Both the position numbers and the translations under genes were made by a program. Below the pieces are notes generated by a model, which had not been told where the DNA came from, made no database searches, and saw nothing but the letters and a program-made list of their open reading frames with translations. A DNA stretch of 64,000 nucleotides from Sphingobium abikonense NBRC 16140 (lineage in GTDB: Bacteria > Pseudomonadota > Alphaproteobacteria > Sphingomonadales > Sphingomonadaceae), in contig NZ_BCYT01000003.1 in assembly GCF_001598335.1 (NCBI RefSeq), forward strand, positions 1-64,000, written 5' to 3'. Shown here in pieces: positions 49,421 through 58,803 of this stretch (its first letter is position 1; the number at the start of each line of letters is the position of its first letter).

Positions 49421-52258
49421 TCATTTGAACGTGTAGCGAAGGCCCAAAGCAAAGGTTCGTGCAAGCAGGGTGGTGCCAAGGTTAAACTGATCGGGACCGC
49501 CGACATCTTCAAACTTGTAGTAGGTCTGCTGCTTCGCCTTGGTGAGGTTGACCGCGTCGAACGTGAAGCCCAATCGATCATTGACGTTCCAGGTCAGCTG
49601 GAAATCGAGGCTCTTTTCCGGGTTGCGCCATACGCCAATCGGATTGGCGAACAGGCGTGCTTCGTTGTTGGCCAGAAATTCCTTACGCCAGATATAGGAC
49701 AGGCGTGCGCCGATAGGCCCATTGTCATAGGCCAGCGTCGCATTGTAGCTGAGGTCCGATACGCCGAAGAAGGATGAACTGGCCTGACCGGTGATTTCCC
49801 CCGCCGAATTGGACAGCGGGATATTCTGCTTTGAATCGAGCACCGTGACGCTGCCGACAAAACCAAGTCCGTCGAGCGGACCGGGCAGATAGGACGGGAA
49901 ATAGGTCAGCCCCAGTTCCAGGCCCTTGAGCACGCCGTTGGAGGCATTGACCGGACGCGTGATGGCGAAATTGTTGGTCGCACCCGCTTCGATGCCGTTG
50001 TTGGGGATGAACTCCTGAATGGTGAGCGGCACGACGAGACCGTCGATTTCGCGCCGGAACGCGGTCAGCGTGATCGCGCTGTTGCGTTCGAAATACCATT
50101 CCAGCGCCACGTCGAAATTCTTCGAATGGGTGGGCCGCAGGTCCGCCGTGCCAGCCGTGCCGCTGCCATAACCCAGATTGGTAAGGTCGCCGGTCAGCGA
50201 ATAATTCGGGTTGATGTCGCCGAAGTTGGGGCGTCGCAGCGTTTCGCCATAGTTAAAGCGCAGGCGCAGGGCGTCGGTGATCTCGTACCGGGCAGTGAAG
50301 CTGGGAAGCCAGCGGTCCGACCCTGACGAGACGCTGGTCTGCGCGCCGTTATTGTAGCGATCGAAGAAATTATAGTCGGTATCGACGGTGACATAACGTG
50401 CGCCGGCCTGGAGTTTGAGCGGTCGGCCGAAGATCGAGACTTCGCCATCCACCTGCAGATACATGGCGATGGTGCTTTCATCGATGTCGAAAGTCTTTTG
50501 CAGGGACAGTTGATCAGACGTCCGCAACCCGTAAAGACCGCGCACCATGTCCGCATTGTCGTACAGCCAATAGCCGTTCGCCAGCGTCCAGCTGGTCGGA
50601 ACATCCGCCCGGCCCTGATAGAAGTCGGAATTGGTAAAGCTTGCGTCTTCGCCCAGCTCCGCCAGAGATGTCGCCACCAAGGGAGCGCCACGATCCTGCG
50701 TGCGCACGAAATTGGACGCCTTGCGCTGATCGATACGTATGCCGGCCTTTACCTGACGGATGAAGCCTTCATCCCAAGTGTAATAGCCGTCCAGCGTGCC
50801 CGTGATGGCGCTGCCTTTGTCCCGGTTCGCATTGTCGTAAAGTTGCGCGACGTTCCAGATGCTGGTGTCGTTGAGCAGGCTGTCATCGTTGAAATGATAT
50901 GACGGTATGCCCCCGCCTGCGTTGAAATCCGTGGTGATGCTGTTGGCCACGCGATCGGTGCGCATGGCGATGAAGCTGCTGTTCACCTTGCTGCGCTGAT
51001 AAGCGATGTCCCCGACGATCTTGCCGCGATCCCCCAGGTCCCATTTGCCGTTGAGGGCATAAACCCAGCTGTCGGTCTTCGACTTGGTGAAGTCGCCGCT
51101 GTTGAAACCATAGACCGAGTTGGCCGTCCGGGATTTGACGATGTTGGTACCATCGTACAGGACAGGGGCCTCGGGATCGGCCCAGAAATCGACGAAGCTG
51201 AATTGCAGGCTGTTAAACGTCTCGCCCCGGAAGCCGGCGTAGAAGACTTCGGCCGTATACAAGGAGCTGCTGTTGGGTGCCCACTGGAGCGCGACGTTGA
51301 AGGAAGGACGTTCCCGCTTGCCATAAAGATCGGAGCTGAAAACAGCGTCGCGCGACAGATAATAGGGGGTTTCCACGCCATTGACGAGCATCGTCGATCC
51401 AGCGGCAGTGGGGAGACCGCGATCAAGCCCAGGTTCCCAGGCTCCAAGACCCGGCGCAACGGCAAACGCACCTGTGACAGGATCCTTCGCGGCCGGGAAG
51501 ATGCGCTGGAAGGCGGTAAGACCCGTGCCATCCACCGGATTCATGTCGGCGAACGGAACCAAGGCCCCGGCCGTCACCGTCTGATCGCGATATTTGGTGC
51601 GGGTGTAGCTTCCGTTCACAAGGATGCCGATGTCGCCAATACCCGTTTCCCAGCGATCGCTGACAAGCAAGGCCACGTTCGGATTATAGGTATCGGCCTG
51701 TTCATTGTAGATGCCGCGCGCAAGCCCCGAGATGGCAAAGCCGTCGAAATCGAAGGGCCGACGGGTTTGAACGTCAACCTGGCCAGCGAGGCCGGTTTCA
51801 ATCTGGTCAGCAGAGCGCGTCTTGTAGACATCGACGCGGTTGACGAGGTTGGCGGAAATATCCTGGAGCGCAAAGGATTGGCCAGCCGCGGTGAAGATGT
51901 TGCGCCCGTTGAGGGTCGTAAGGGCGTCGGGCAAGCCGCGGATCGAGATACCGGCAGCTTCGCCGCCGGTGCGGTTTGTCACCTGCACGCCGGTCACGCG
52001 CTGCAATGCCTCGATGACATTATTGTCGGGTAGTTTGCCGACATCTTCCGACACGATCGAATCGACGATCTGGGTCGATTCCTTGCGGACATTGAGTGCA
52101 CCCACGATCGACGCGCGCACGCCGGTCACGACGATTTCGTTGACCTCGTCCTCTGCCTGCGGCGTAGCGGCGGCAGGAGCGGTTTGCGCCTGCGCAGCGC
52201 CTGCCAGCATCAGCGCGACCATCGAGCTGGAACCGAAAATGAAGGGCTTCAAGGCCAT
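49421..52258 (-). CDS. TonB-dependent receptor, probable arabino-oligosaccharide importer
   Basis: 945 residues from ATG at 52258 (GGAGGA 7 bases upstream). Signal peptide (SSSMVALMLAGAAQAQ), TonB box-like DEVNEIVVTGVR, plug domain (IVDSIVSEDVGKLPDNNVIEALQRVTGV split, then ISIRGLPDALTTLNGRNIFT), and a 22-strand barrel ending in LARTFALGLRYTFK with terminal Phe-Lys. Belongs to the large TonB receptors of Caulobacter/Sphingomonas that take up sugars. Two regulator sites lie just upstream and the next genes are arabinanases, so arabino-oligosaccharides are the likely cargo. Confidence 0.92.
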   Translation of the reverse strand: MALKPFIFGSSSMVALMLAGAAQAQTAPAAATPQAEDEVNEIVVTGVRASIVGALNVRKESTQIVDSIVSEDVGKLPDNNVIEALQRVTGVQVTNRTGGEAAGISIRGLPDALTTLNGRNIFTAAGQSFALQDISANLVNRVDVYKTRSADQIETGLAGQVDVQTRRPFDFDGFAISGLARGIYNEQADTYNPNVALLVSDRWETGIGDIGILVNGSYTRTKYRDQTVTAGALVPFADMNPVDGTGLTAFQRIFPAAKDPVTGAFAVAPGLGAWEPGLDRGLPTAAGSTMLVNGVETPYYLSRDAVFSSDLYGKRERPSFNVALQWAPNSSSLYTAEVFYAGFRGETFNSLQFSFVDFWADPEAPVLYDGTNIVKSRTANSVYGFNSGDFTKSKTDSWVYALNGKWDLGDRGKIVGDIAYQRSKVNSSFIAMRTDRVANSITTDFNAGGGIPSYHFNDDSLLNDTSIWNVAQLYDNANRDKGSAITGTLDGYYTWDEGFIRQVKAGIRIDQRKASNFVRTQDRGAPLVATSLAELGEDASFTNSDFYQGRADVPTSWTLANGYWLYDNADMVRGLYGLRTSDQLSLQKTFDIDESTIAMYLQVDGEVSIFGRPLKLQAGARYVTVDTDYNFFDRYNNGAQTSVSSGSDRWLPSFTARYEITDALRLRFNYGETLRRPNFGDINPNYSLTGDLTNLGYGSGTAGTADLRPTHSKNFDVALEWYFERNSAITLTAFRREIDGLVVPLTIQEFIPNNGIEAGATNNFAITRPVNASNGVLKGLELGLTYFPSYLPGPLDGLGFVGSVTVLDSKQNIPLSNSAGEITGQASSSFFGVSDLSYNATLAYDNGPIGARLSYIWRKEFLANNEARLFANPIGVWRNPEKSLDFQLTWNVNDRLGFTFDAVNLTKAKQQTYYKFEDVGGPDQFNLGTTLLARTFALGLRYTFK

Positions 52259-52306
52259 CGAACAATCCTCCCCGGGGGCTGGCGCATACGCCATGCCTGA
52301 GCTTCA

Positions 52307-52338
52307 ATTACTCCGACTAATTATTGCTCCGACAAATG
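52307..52338 (-). promoter_or_regulatory. Tandem GntR-type operators upstream of the TonB receptor
   Basis: ATTACTCCGACTAATT (52307-52322) and ATTGCTCCGACAAATG (52323-52338), direct copies 16 bp apart, 49 bases before the receptor start. The core TAcTC-C-GACaA is an imperfect palindrome of the FadR/GntR form TNGTCNGACNA. Same core at 58712 and 61025. Confidence 0.72.
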
Positions 52339-52512
52339 AAGCGCAAGCGGAAAATTGGTCGGCCGTGCAACTCGAGCCTGGGTTGTGACATATATGCTGC
52401 ATTTTTTGCGAATAGTCGGCCCCATGGGTCGCAGAAACGCACAAAATAGGGCCAGCGACACCGATGGGTCGCCAGCCCCCTGGGCCATCATTTTGTCAGA
52501 CTTTGTGAGGCG

Positions 52513-53940
52513 TCAATCCGCCCGCCAATAGGCGCTGCTGTCGCGACTTCCCACCAGCCCAATCTGGCCGTCGACCATCCCGATGGCCTTGCCCGGAGCG
52601 GCGACGGCGGCGAACCGCAGCAATCCCTGCCCCTTTTCCTCCAGCCGCACGAATTGGCTGTGCAGCGAAAAGTCCGCACTTTTGCTGTCTGGCTGCAAGG
52701 TGACGGTGCCGTCGTTGCCGGCGACCAGATAATGGTCGGGCATCAGGATGGGCGAGAGCATGACGCTGTCCTTCCCCGCGCGACCCTTCGTCTGGCGAAA
52801 CTGCGTTTGCGCCAATGAGGGGTTGCCGCTGACCAGTCGCGCGCCGTCATGCGCCAGCAGCGCGGCTGGATTGGCGGCGGACACGAATCGTTCGGGCAGG
52901 GGGCCATTGCCGACCGGGACGCCGAAGTCGGGCGTGCCGTCGGCTGCGTAATAGAGGCGCTGGACACGGGTGTGGCGGTCGGGGTTGAACAGGGGATCGC
53001 CCTTGATCTCCTCATAGTCGCGGCCGTGATAGACCAATATGTCGCGGCCCTGTTCGTCGACCGTGAAGCTGTTATGCCCTGGGCCATAGACGCTGGTCTG
53101 GGCGTTGGTGACGAACACTGGTTGCTTGGACTTGGTCCAGCTTTTGGCGTCCATCAGATCGGCATTTTCGTCGGCGGTCAGCAGCCCCAGGCAGTAGCGC
53201 GCATCGGTCGCGCTGGCCGAATAGGTCATGAACAAGCGGCCGTTGCGATGAAGGATGGCAGGCGCTTCGGCGACCTTGTACCCGCGCACTTCCCAGTCGA
53301 GCGTCGGGACGGTGAGCCGCGCGGGCTGCGCACTGAACGTCAGCGGCGTCTTCATCGGCGCGATATAGAGATTGGAATTGGTTTCGATGCCGGGTTCGCG
53401 CTGCGCCCAGGCCATGTAGCGAACGCCCTTGTGCACGAAGATCGTGGAATCGAGATTGAAGCTGTCCCATGGCGTCTGCAATTCGCCCAAGACGCGCCAT
53501 TTGCCGGTCATGGGGTCGGCCCCGTCGCACACTACGGCATAGGTGCGGATGCGGAATACATCGTCCCCGCCGCCGCTCGGGCCAGCGGCGAAATACATAT
53601 ACCAGACGCCGTCAATCTGGTGCAGTTCGGGCGCCCAGAGGAAGCCGGAACGTGGCCCGCTGGCCTCATGCCGCCACAGCACCGCTTCCTTGGCGGTAGC
53701 GAGGCCTGCGATCGTCTTTGAGCGGCGCAGCACCAGCCGGTCATATTCGGGAACCGAGCCGGTCATGTAATAATAGCCGTCCTCGTGGCGAAAAATCTGC
53801 GCATCGGCGCGATTCTTGACCAGCGGATTGACTGGCACGGGCGCTGCCGCGTCGGCCTTGGCGGCGCGCACCGCGGCCGGAGCGGCCGACAGGGCGGCAG
53901 CGCTGCTGATGAAGCCGCGACGGGACAGGGCGAAAGGCAT
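52513..53940 (-). CDS. GH43 arabinofuranosidase-type glycosidase
   Basis: 475 residues. Tat-type signal (SRRGFISSAAALSAAPAAVRA). Five-blade propeller with GH43 residues D46 (RADAQIF), D164 (NLDSTIF) and E225 (VAEAPAIL), then a C-terminal beta domain (from about 375) that may bind sugar. Probably an exo-acting alpha-L-arabinofuranosidase/arabinanase on arabinan side chains or oligomers. 34 bp downstream of the next GH43 gene. Its 3' side is separated from the receptor gene by 254 bp holding the operators. Confidence 0.9.
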   Translation of the reverse strand: MPFALSRRGFISSAAALSAAPAAVRAAKADAAAPVPVNPLVKNRADAQIFRHEDGYYYMTGSVPEYDRLVLRRSKTIAGLATAKEAVLWRHEASGPRSGFLWAPELHQIDGVWYMYFAAGPSGGGDDVFRIRTYAVVCDGADPMTGKWRVLGELQTPWDSFNLDSTIFVHKGVRYMAWAQREPGIETNSNLYIAPMKTPLTFSAQPARLTVPTLDWEVRGYKVAEAPAILHRNGRLFMTYSASATDARYCLGLLTADENADLMDAKSWTKSKQPVFVTNAQTSVYGPGHNSFTVDEQGRDILVYHGRDYEEIKGDPLFNPDRHTRVQRLYYAADGTPDFGVPVGNGPLPERFVSAANPAALLAHDGARLVSGNPSLAQTQFRQTKGRAGKDSVMLSPILMPDHYLVAGNDGTVTLQPDSKSADFSLHSQFVRLEEKGQGLLRFAAVAAPGKAIGMVDGQIGLVGSRDSSAYWRAD

Positions 53941-53974
53941 CAGGAACTCTCCGGTTAAGTCAGACTAATGAGGA

Positions 53975-55015
53975 TCAATATTGCGCCACGGGCCAGCCGT
54001 CAGCCCCCCATGTCACCGGCGCGATGCGCAGCGTCGGCGCGCCATCGGCCTGCTTGTCATAGGCGTGATAGACGACATAGTCTCTGCCGTCCTCGTCATG
54101 CAGCCAGCCGGCATGTCCGGGGCCGCGCCAGCGCTGCTGTTCCTGCAAGTCGGCGCGCAGGAAGATGGTGCCGCCCCCTTCCATCAGCTTGCTGCCATCC
54201 TTGCCCAGATAGGGGCCGGTAATTGCCTTCGATCGGCCTATGACCGTGTAATAGGTGCTGTTCACGCCCTTGCAGCAATAATCATAGCTGACCATCAGCC
54301 AGTAATAGCCGCCATGGTCGATAATGAAGGGAGCCTCCACCGGGGCGGGGCCCCCGGCCGGCGCCGGGCGGCGGGCAATGCTGATGGGCCTGGCCTTCGG
54401 GTCCATGGGCTTGCCGGTCGCCGGGTCCAGTTCGAACAGCTTGATGCCGCTCCAGAAACTGCCCAGCGTCAGCCAATGGCGGCCATCTCGGTCGATGATG
54501 AAATTGGGGTCGATGGCGTTATAGTCATCGTCTTTGGTCGACATGACCACCATGCCCTCGTCGCGCCATCCATAATCGGGCGAGGCGCGGTCCAGCGTCT
54601 TTGACGTCGCCAGGCCGATCGCCGAGCGGTTCGAGCCGAATGTGGAAACGGAATAATAAAGGCGATAACGGCCATCGACGAAGCTGATGTCGGGCGCCCA
54701 CATGCCGTTGCTGCCGGGGATCGCCTCGCTGGCCCAGGCTGGCAGGGCGGTGAAAACGGGATCACCGGCCTTCCAGTTCACCAAGTCCGTCGACATACGC
54801 GTTTCGATCAGGCGCTTGCCATGGCCCGTGCTGAACACATGATAGGTGTCGCCTTCGCGGATGATGACCGGGTCATGGGTGGGGACCAGATCGCCTGCCA
54901 GGCGGCTGTTGAGCGACGGCTGGGCGGGCTGCGCCGCCGGCTGTTGCGCCACGGCGGGCAGCGCGGCTGCGACCAGGGCGATGCCGGTCAAGGCAGAGAT
55001 GATCCGTCGGGTCAT
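53975..55015 (-). CDS. GH43 endo-alpha-1,5-L-arabinanase
   Basis: 346 residues from ATG at 55015 (GGAGAGG upstream). Sec signal (GIALVAAALPAVAQ). Catalytic residues D48 (PTHDPVII), D169 (AIDPNFI) and E227 (VEAPFII); SNGMWAPDISFVDGRYRLYYSVS and DYNAIDPNF are characteristic of arabinanases. Cuts the arabinan backbone in the periplasm or outside. Paralogue of the preceding gene only in fold. Confidence 0.92.
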   Translation of the reverse strand: MTRRIISALTGIALVAAALPAVAQQPAAQPAQPSLNSRLAGDLVPTHDPVIIREGDTYHVFSTGHGKRLIETRMSTDLVNWKAGDPVFTALPAWASEAIPGSNGMWAPDISFVDGRYRLYYSVSTFGSNRSAIGLATSKTLDRASPDYGWRDEGMVVMSTKDDDYNAIDPNFIIDRDGRHWLTLGSFWSGIKLFELDPATGKPMDPKARPISIARRPAPAGGPAPVEAPFIIDHGGYYWLMVSYDYCCKGVNSTYYTVIGRSKAITGPYLGKDGSKLMEGGGTIFLRADLQEQQRWRGPGHAGWLHDEDGRDYVVYHAYDKQADGAPTLRIAPVTWGADGWPVAQY

Positions 55016-55108
55016 AGTGACCTCTCCATTGGTAGCGGGCGTGCTCACGGCACTGGCCGGAAAGGGATGGAGCGGGCGGCGATTCCACCCTCCGCCCGCT
55101 CCAAACTG

Positions 55109-56674
55109 TCATTGCAGGTCGAGCACCACGACCGACTTGGGCGGCAGGGTGACACTGAGCGTCCCGCCGCTGACCTGCGCCCCGGTGAAGGGGGCGGGCT
55201 TGATGGCTTCGGGTGCATCGAAGCTGTTGTGCGCGTTCATCGCCGATGCCGTCAGGATGCGGCCGGACACGGTTGCGGCGTTGAGGCCATCCAGCTTGAC
55301 GGTGACAGTGTTGGACTGGTTGGGGTCGAGGTTGGACAGGCCCACATGTACCTTCCCGTCCTTGCCGCGCACCGCCGAACCGCTCACCGCCGGCATGGTG
55401 AACTGCCCCTTGCCATACCAGGGCGTGTCAAGCTCGATCGGCAGCACGGTCGCGTCCTGCCAGGGCTTGTACATTTCGAACACATGATAGGTGGGGGTGA
55501 GCACCATCTTGTTGCCGTCGGTCAGGATCATCGCCTGAAGCACGTTCACCATCTGGGCGATGGCGGTCATGCGCACGCGGTCGGCATGTTTGGCGAAGAT
55601 GTCGAGATGGACCGATGCGACCAGCGCGTCGCGCAGCGTATTTTGCTGCCGCAGGAAGCCAGGATGGGTGCCGGGGTCCTGCGCATACCAGGTGCCCCAT
55701 TCGTCGACCGCCAGGAAGACGCGCTTCTTGGGATCATATTTGTCCATGATCGCGACATGCTTGGTGATCAGCTCGTCGATATGGACGGCTTTGGCCAGCG
55801 TATCGGCCCATTCGGCTTCGCCGAAATTGACCGGATCGGCCTTGGGCGGCCAGCCGCCCTGGGGCAGGGTGTAATAATGCAGCGACAGCGCGTCCAGCTG
55901 ATCGCCCGCAATCCGCATCATGGTTTCGGTCCAGCTGTAATCGTCGGAATTGGCGCCGGCCGCGATCTTGAGGATCTTCGTGTCGCGCGGAGCCTTGATG
56001 AAGGTGGCGTAGCGGCGTGTCACGTCGGCGGCATATTCGGCGCGCATATTGCCGCCGCAGCCCCATAGTTCGTTACCGATGCCGAAATAGGGCACGGCAT
56101 AGGGTTGCTTGTGCCCATTCTTCGCGCGCTCATCCGCCAGAGTGCCGGCGGGCGCGGTCATATATTCGACCCACTCGGCCATTTCCTGCGGCGTGCCGTT
56201 GCCGACATTGCCCGCGACATAGGCTTCCGCGCCGACTTGGCGCAGCAGTTCGAAAAATTCGTCAGTGCCCACGCTGTTGGGTTCGGTCACGCCGCCCCAA
56301 TGGGTGTTGACCTTGACCGGACGCTTCGCCTTGGGACCGACGCCTTCGCGCCAGTGATATTCGTCGGCGAAACAGCCGCCGGGCCAGCGGATGACGGGAA
56401 CCGACAGATTGCGCAGCGCCGCGACGACGTCGTTGCGAAAACCGTTGGTGTTGGGGATTGATCTGTCATTGCCGACCCACAGGCCGCCATAAATGCCGTT
56501 ACCCAGATGTTCGGCAAATTGGGTGAATATCCGCCGGTCATAGACTGGGCCGGGCGTGTCGGCGTGGATGGTCGCGCTGGTCGGTGTGCCGTCGGTGTCG
56601 GCGACGGCCGGGGCCGCCAGCGCGCTGGTCGCCAGCAGCAGCGCGGCGGTCGCGCGGCGCAAATAACTGATCAT
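55109..56674 (-). CDS. GH51 alpha-L-arabinofuranosidase
   Basis: 521 residues from ATG at 56674 (AGGAGAGG upstream). Signal peptide (AALLLATSALAAPAVA). Catalytic acid/base E202 in GIGNELWG and nucleophile E325 in AVDEWGTWY; VIRWPGGCFADEYHWREG is typical of GH51. Releases L-arabinose from oligosaccharides. The signal peptide is notable because many GH51 enzymes are cytosolic, so final hydrolysis probably happens in the periplasm before import. Confidence 0.95.
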   Translation of the reverse strand: MISYLRRATAALLLATSALAAPAVADTDGTPTSATIHADTPGPVYDRRIFTQFAEHLGNGIYGGLWVGNDRSIPNTNGFRNDVVAALRNLSVPVIRWPGGCFADEYHWREGVGPKAKRPVKVNTHWGGVTEPNSVGTDEFFELLRQVGAEAYVAGNVGNGTPQEMAEWVEYMTAPAGTLADERAKNGHKQPYAVPYFGIGNELWGCGGNMRAEYAADVTRRYATFIKAPRDTKILKIAAGANSDDYSWTETMMRIAGDQLDALSLHYYTLPQGGWPPKADPVNFGEAEWADTLAKAVHIDELITKHVAIMDKYDPKKRVFLAVDEWGTWYAQDPGTHPGFLRQQNTLRDALVASVHLDIFAKHADRVRMTAIAQMVNVLQAMILTDGNKMVLTPTYHVFEMYKPWQDATVLPIELDTPWYGKGQFTMPAVSGSAVRGKDGKVHVGLSNLDPNQSNTVTVKLDGLNAATVSGRILTASAMNAHNSFDAPEAIKPAPFTGAQVSGGTLSVTLPPKSVVVLDLQ

Positions 56675-56695
56675 ATCGGTCCTCTCCTGTTGCAA

Positions 56696-57622
56696 TCAGT
56701 CGTGAAAAGGGTCGGTGGTTTCGCGGCGGCCGCGCAGGAAAGCGTCGGCGACGAGGCGGAGCGGTGCTGTATCGACGTCGCTGCGGCCACCCCGGATCAG
56801 CGTGGCGAAGCGGCTATAGAGTCCGGCATATTCGATATCGTCGCCATGTTCGGTGCCGGTGGGCAGGGTCAGTACCGCGCCGCCCTGGCTGAGGCGGAGC
56901 GTGCCGGCGTCGGTATCCACCACGATGTCCCAGCTTTGCGGGCCGGTCTGCCGCCAGTCCAGATCCATATGGATGGGCGCGCCGGCCGTGTCGCGAAAGA
57001 CCAGATCGGCCGCGATCGGCGCGGCGCGGTTTTCCGGCAGCACCAATGTCGCGTCATTTAGGAAGAAAGGGCGCGGCAGGATATGGGTGACGATGGAGAG
57101 GGCGTTGATGCCCGGATCGAAAACGCCGAGCCCGCCCGGCTGCCAGATCCATGCCTGCCCCGGATGCCAGACGCGCACATCCTCCCGCCAGATGATCGAA
57201 ACCTTGTCGATGCGACGCTCGGCCAACCAGGCGCGCGCAGGGGCGACGCCGGCGGCAAACCGGCTGTGCCAGGCGGCGAACAATGTCGCGCCGACCTTGT
57301 CCGCCTGGGTCTTCAGCGCTTCCACTTCAGCGAGCGTGGCGCCGGGCGGCTTTTCGAGGAACACATGCGCGCCGCGACCCAGCGCCTGCGCCGCCAGATC
57401 ATAGCGGACCTGCGGCGGGGTGCAGAGCGCGACCGCATCCACCGCCGGCCCCTGTGCCAGCAAGGCGTCCAGGCTGGCGTGATGGGGCACGCCGGGCAGG
57501 CCCGCATCATGCGGGCTGACGGTTGCGGCCAGGCTGAACGCGCCATTGCCCCCGATCGCCGGCACATGCTGGTCGCGCGCGATCTTGCCGATGCCGACGA
57601 TGGCGATGCGGATCGGGTCCAT
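56696..57622 (-). CDS. Gfo/Idh/MocA L-arabinose/D-galactose 1-dehydrogenase
   Basis: 308 residues. Rossmann start IRIAIVGIGKIARDQHVPAI and LEKPPG. K91, E147, H153, D169 and N173 fall at the positions I recall as active site in the Azospirillum brasilense L-arabinose 1-dehydrogenase, and the overall wording is close. Oxidises the free sugar at C1 to the lactone with NAD(P)+. Substrate may include D-galactose. First step of non-phosphorylative arabinose use in this locus; follows the FAH gene by 5 bp. Confidence 0.88.
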   Translation of the reverse strand: MDPIRIAIVGIGKIARDQHVPAIGGNGAFSLAATVSPHDAGLPGVPHHASLDALLAQGPAVDAVALCTPPQVRYDLAAQALGRGAHVFLEKPPGATLAEVEALKTQADKVGATLFAAWHSRFAAGVAPARAWLAERRIDKVSIIWREDVRVWHPGQAWIWQPGGLGVFDPGINALSIVTHILPRPFFLNDATLVLPENRAAPIAADLVFRDTAGAPIHMDLDWRQTGPQSWDIVVDTDAGTLRLSQGGAVLTLPTGTEHGDDIEYAGLYSRFATLIRGGRSDVDTAPLRLVADAFLRGRRETTDPFHD

Positions 57623-57627
57623 GGGGA

Positions 57628-58620
57628 TCAGAGCGTCTTGACGGCGACCTGGACAGGTGCAGCGCGCGTGAGCGCGTTGCGAACGGGCAGCGTGAAGGGC
57701 GCGGCGAGGATTTCGAACACGTCGCCTTCCTGGCAGGTCACGCCATCGCTGAAGGACAGGGTGGCGGTGCCGAAGAAATGGACATGGACGTCACCGGCCC
57801 GGCGGAACAGGTCATATTTGAAGTGATGATGTTCCAGATTGGCAAAGCTGTGCGACATATTGCCTTCGCCCGAAAGGAACGGCTTTTCCCAGATCACGTC
57901 GCCATCGCGCAGGATGCGGCTTGATCCTTCGATATGTTCGGGTGGCGCGCCCACCAGCAATTCCGGACCCAGCGAGGCCTGGCGCAGCTTGCTATGGGCA
58001 AGCCAGAGATAATTGTGCCGTTCGGTGACATGGTCGGAAAACTCATTGGCAAGCGCCAGCCCCAGTCGATAGGGCGTGCCGTCTTCGCCGATCAGGTAGA
58101 CGCCGGCCAGTTCCGGTTCCTCGCCACCATCCTGGGCAAAGGCGGGCATGGTGAAGGGCGCGCCGGGATTGACCAGTTGAGACCCGTCGCCCTTGTAGAA
58201 CCATTCGGGCTGTTGCCCGACCTCGCCCGCCGCCGGCTTTCCGCCTTCCAGTCCTTCCAGGAACATGCGCATGGAATCGGTCTGCTTTTCCGCTGCGGCC
58301 GCTTCCCGGTGCATCTTGTCGCGACCTTCGGCCGACCCGAGATGGGTAAGGCCGGTCCCGGTCATCAGCACATGCGCGCCGTCGTCATGGTCGATCGGAG
58401 CCAGCAGGCGCCCTGCTTCATATTCCGCCGAAATGTCGATCGCACTGCCCTGACCGGCATTCACCACCGCCTGCGCCAAGTCGATTCCCTGGGCGATCGC
58501 ATGGAGCGCCAGCGCGCGGATGCTGGTGAAGCCCGGGACGAAACAGGCGGTATCACCTTGCGCCGCGATGACGGCGCGCTCGCCCGAATCCGAACGATGC
58601 TGCAACAGACGCAATGACAT
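57628..58620 (-). CDS. FAH-family AraD1/GguC-like protein
   Basis: 330 residues from ATG at 58620 (GGAGGAG upstream). Fumarylacetoacetate-hydrolase-like fold of the AraD1/GguC kind: TGTGLTHLGSAEGRDKM, PEWFYKGDGSQLV, GYVYLIGEDGTPYRLG-type GVYLIGEDGTPYRLGLALANEFSDH (split), SHSFANLEHHHFKYDLF and DVHVHFFGTATLSF. FAH relatives handle 2-keto-3-deoxy sugar acids; here it probably acts on L-2-keto-3-deoxyarabonate (inference from context). First gene of a minus-strand unit with the dehydrogenase. Confidence 0.85.
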   Translation of the reverse strand: MSLRLLQHRSDSGERAVIAAQGDTACFVPGFTSIRALALHAIAQGIDLAQAVVNAGQGSAIDISAEYEAGRLLAPIDHDDGAHVLMTGTGLTHLGSAEGRDKMHREAAAAEKQTDSMRMFLEGLEGGKPAAGEVGQQPEWFYKGDGSQLVNPGAPFTMPAFAQDGGEEPELAGVYLIGEDGTPYRLGLALANEFSDHVTERHNYLWLAHSKLRQASLGPELLVGAPPEHIEGSSRILRDGDVIWEKPFLSGEGNMSHSFANLEHHHFKYDLFRRAGDVHVHFFGTATLSFSDGVTCQEGDVFEILAAPFTLPVRNALTRAAPVQVAVKTL

Positions 58621-58711
58621 GAAGCTCTCCTCCCGCGCGCCCTGCCGGCGCTGGTCCCGACCAAATAGCTGCTGCCCGAGCGACGCCATGCCGCCCGCGC
58701 GATGAAACTGA

Positions 58712-58727
58712 ATTACTCCGACATATT
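58712..58727. promoter_or_regulatory. GntR-type operator between divergent FAH and GntR genes
   Basis: ATTACTCCGACATATT, the third copy of the motif. It lies 92 bases upstream of the FAH start and 77 bases upstream of the regulator start, so the regulator probably controls both itself and the catabolic genes. Confidence 0.75.
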
Positions 58728-58803
58728 GCAAGGCGATGGCAAAGGCAATGATTGTATTTTACAGCAAACTATGCCTCAAAGGATCGAGGTGGGAGGAGCC
58801 CGA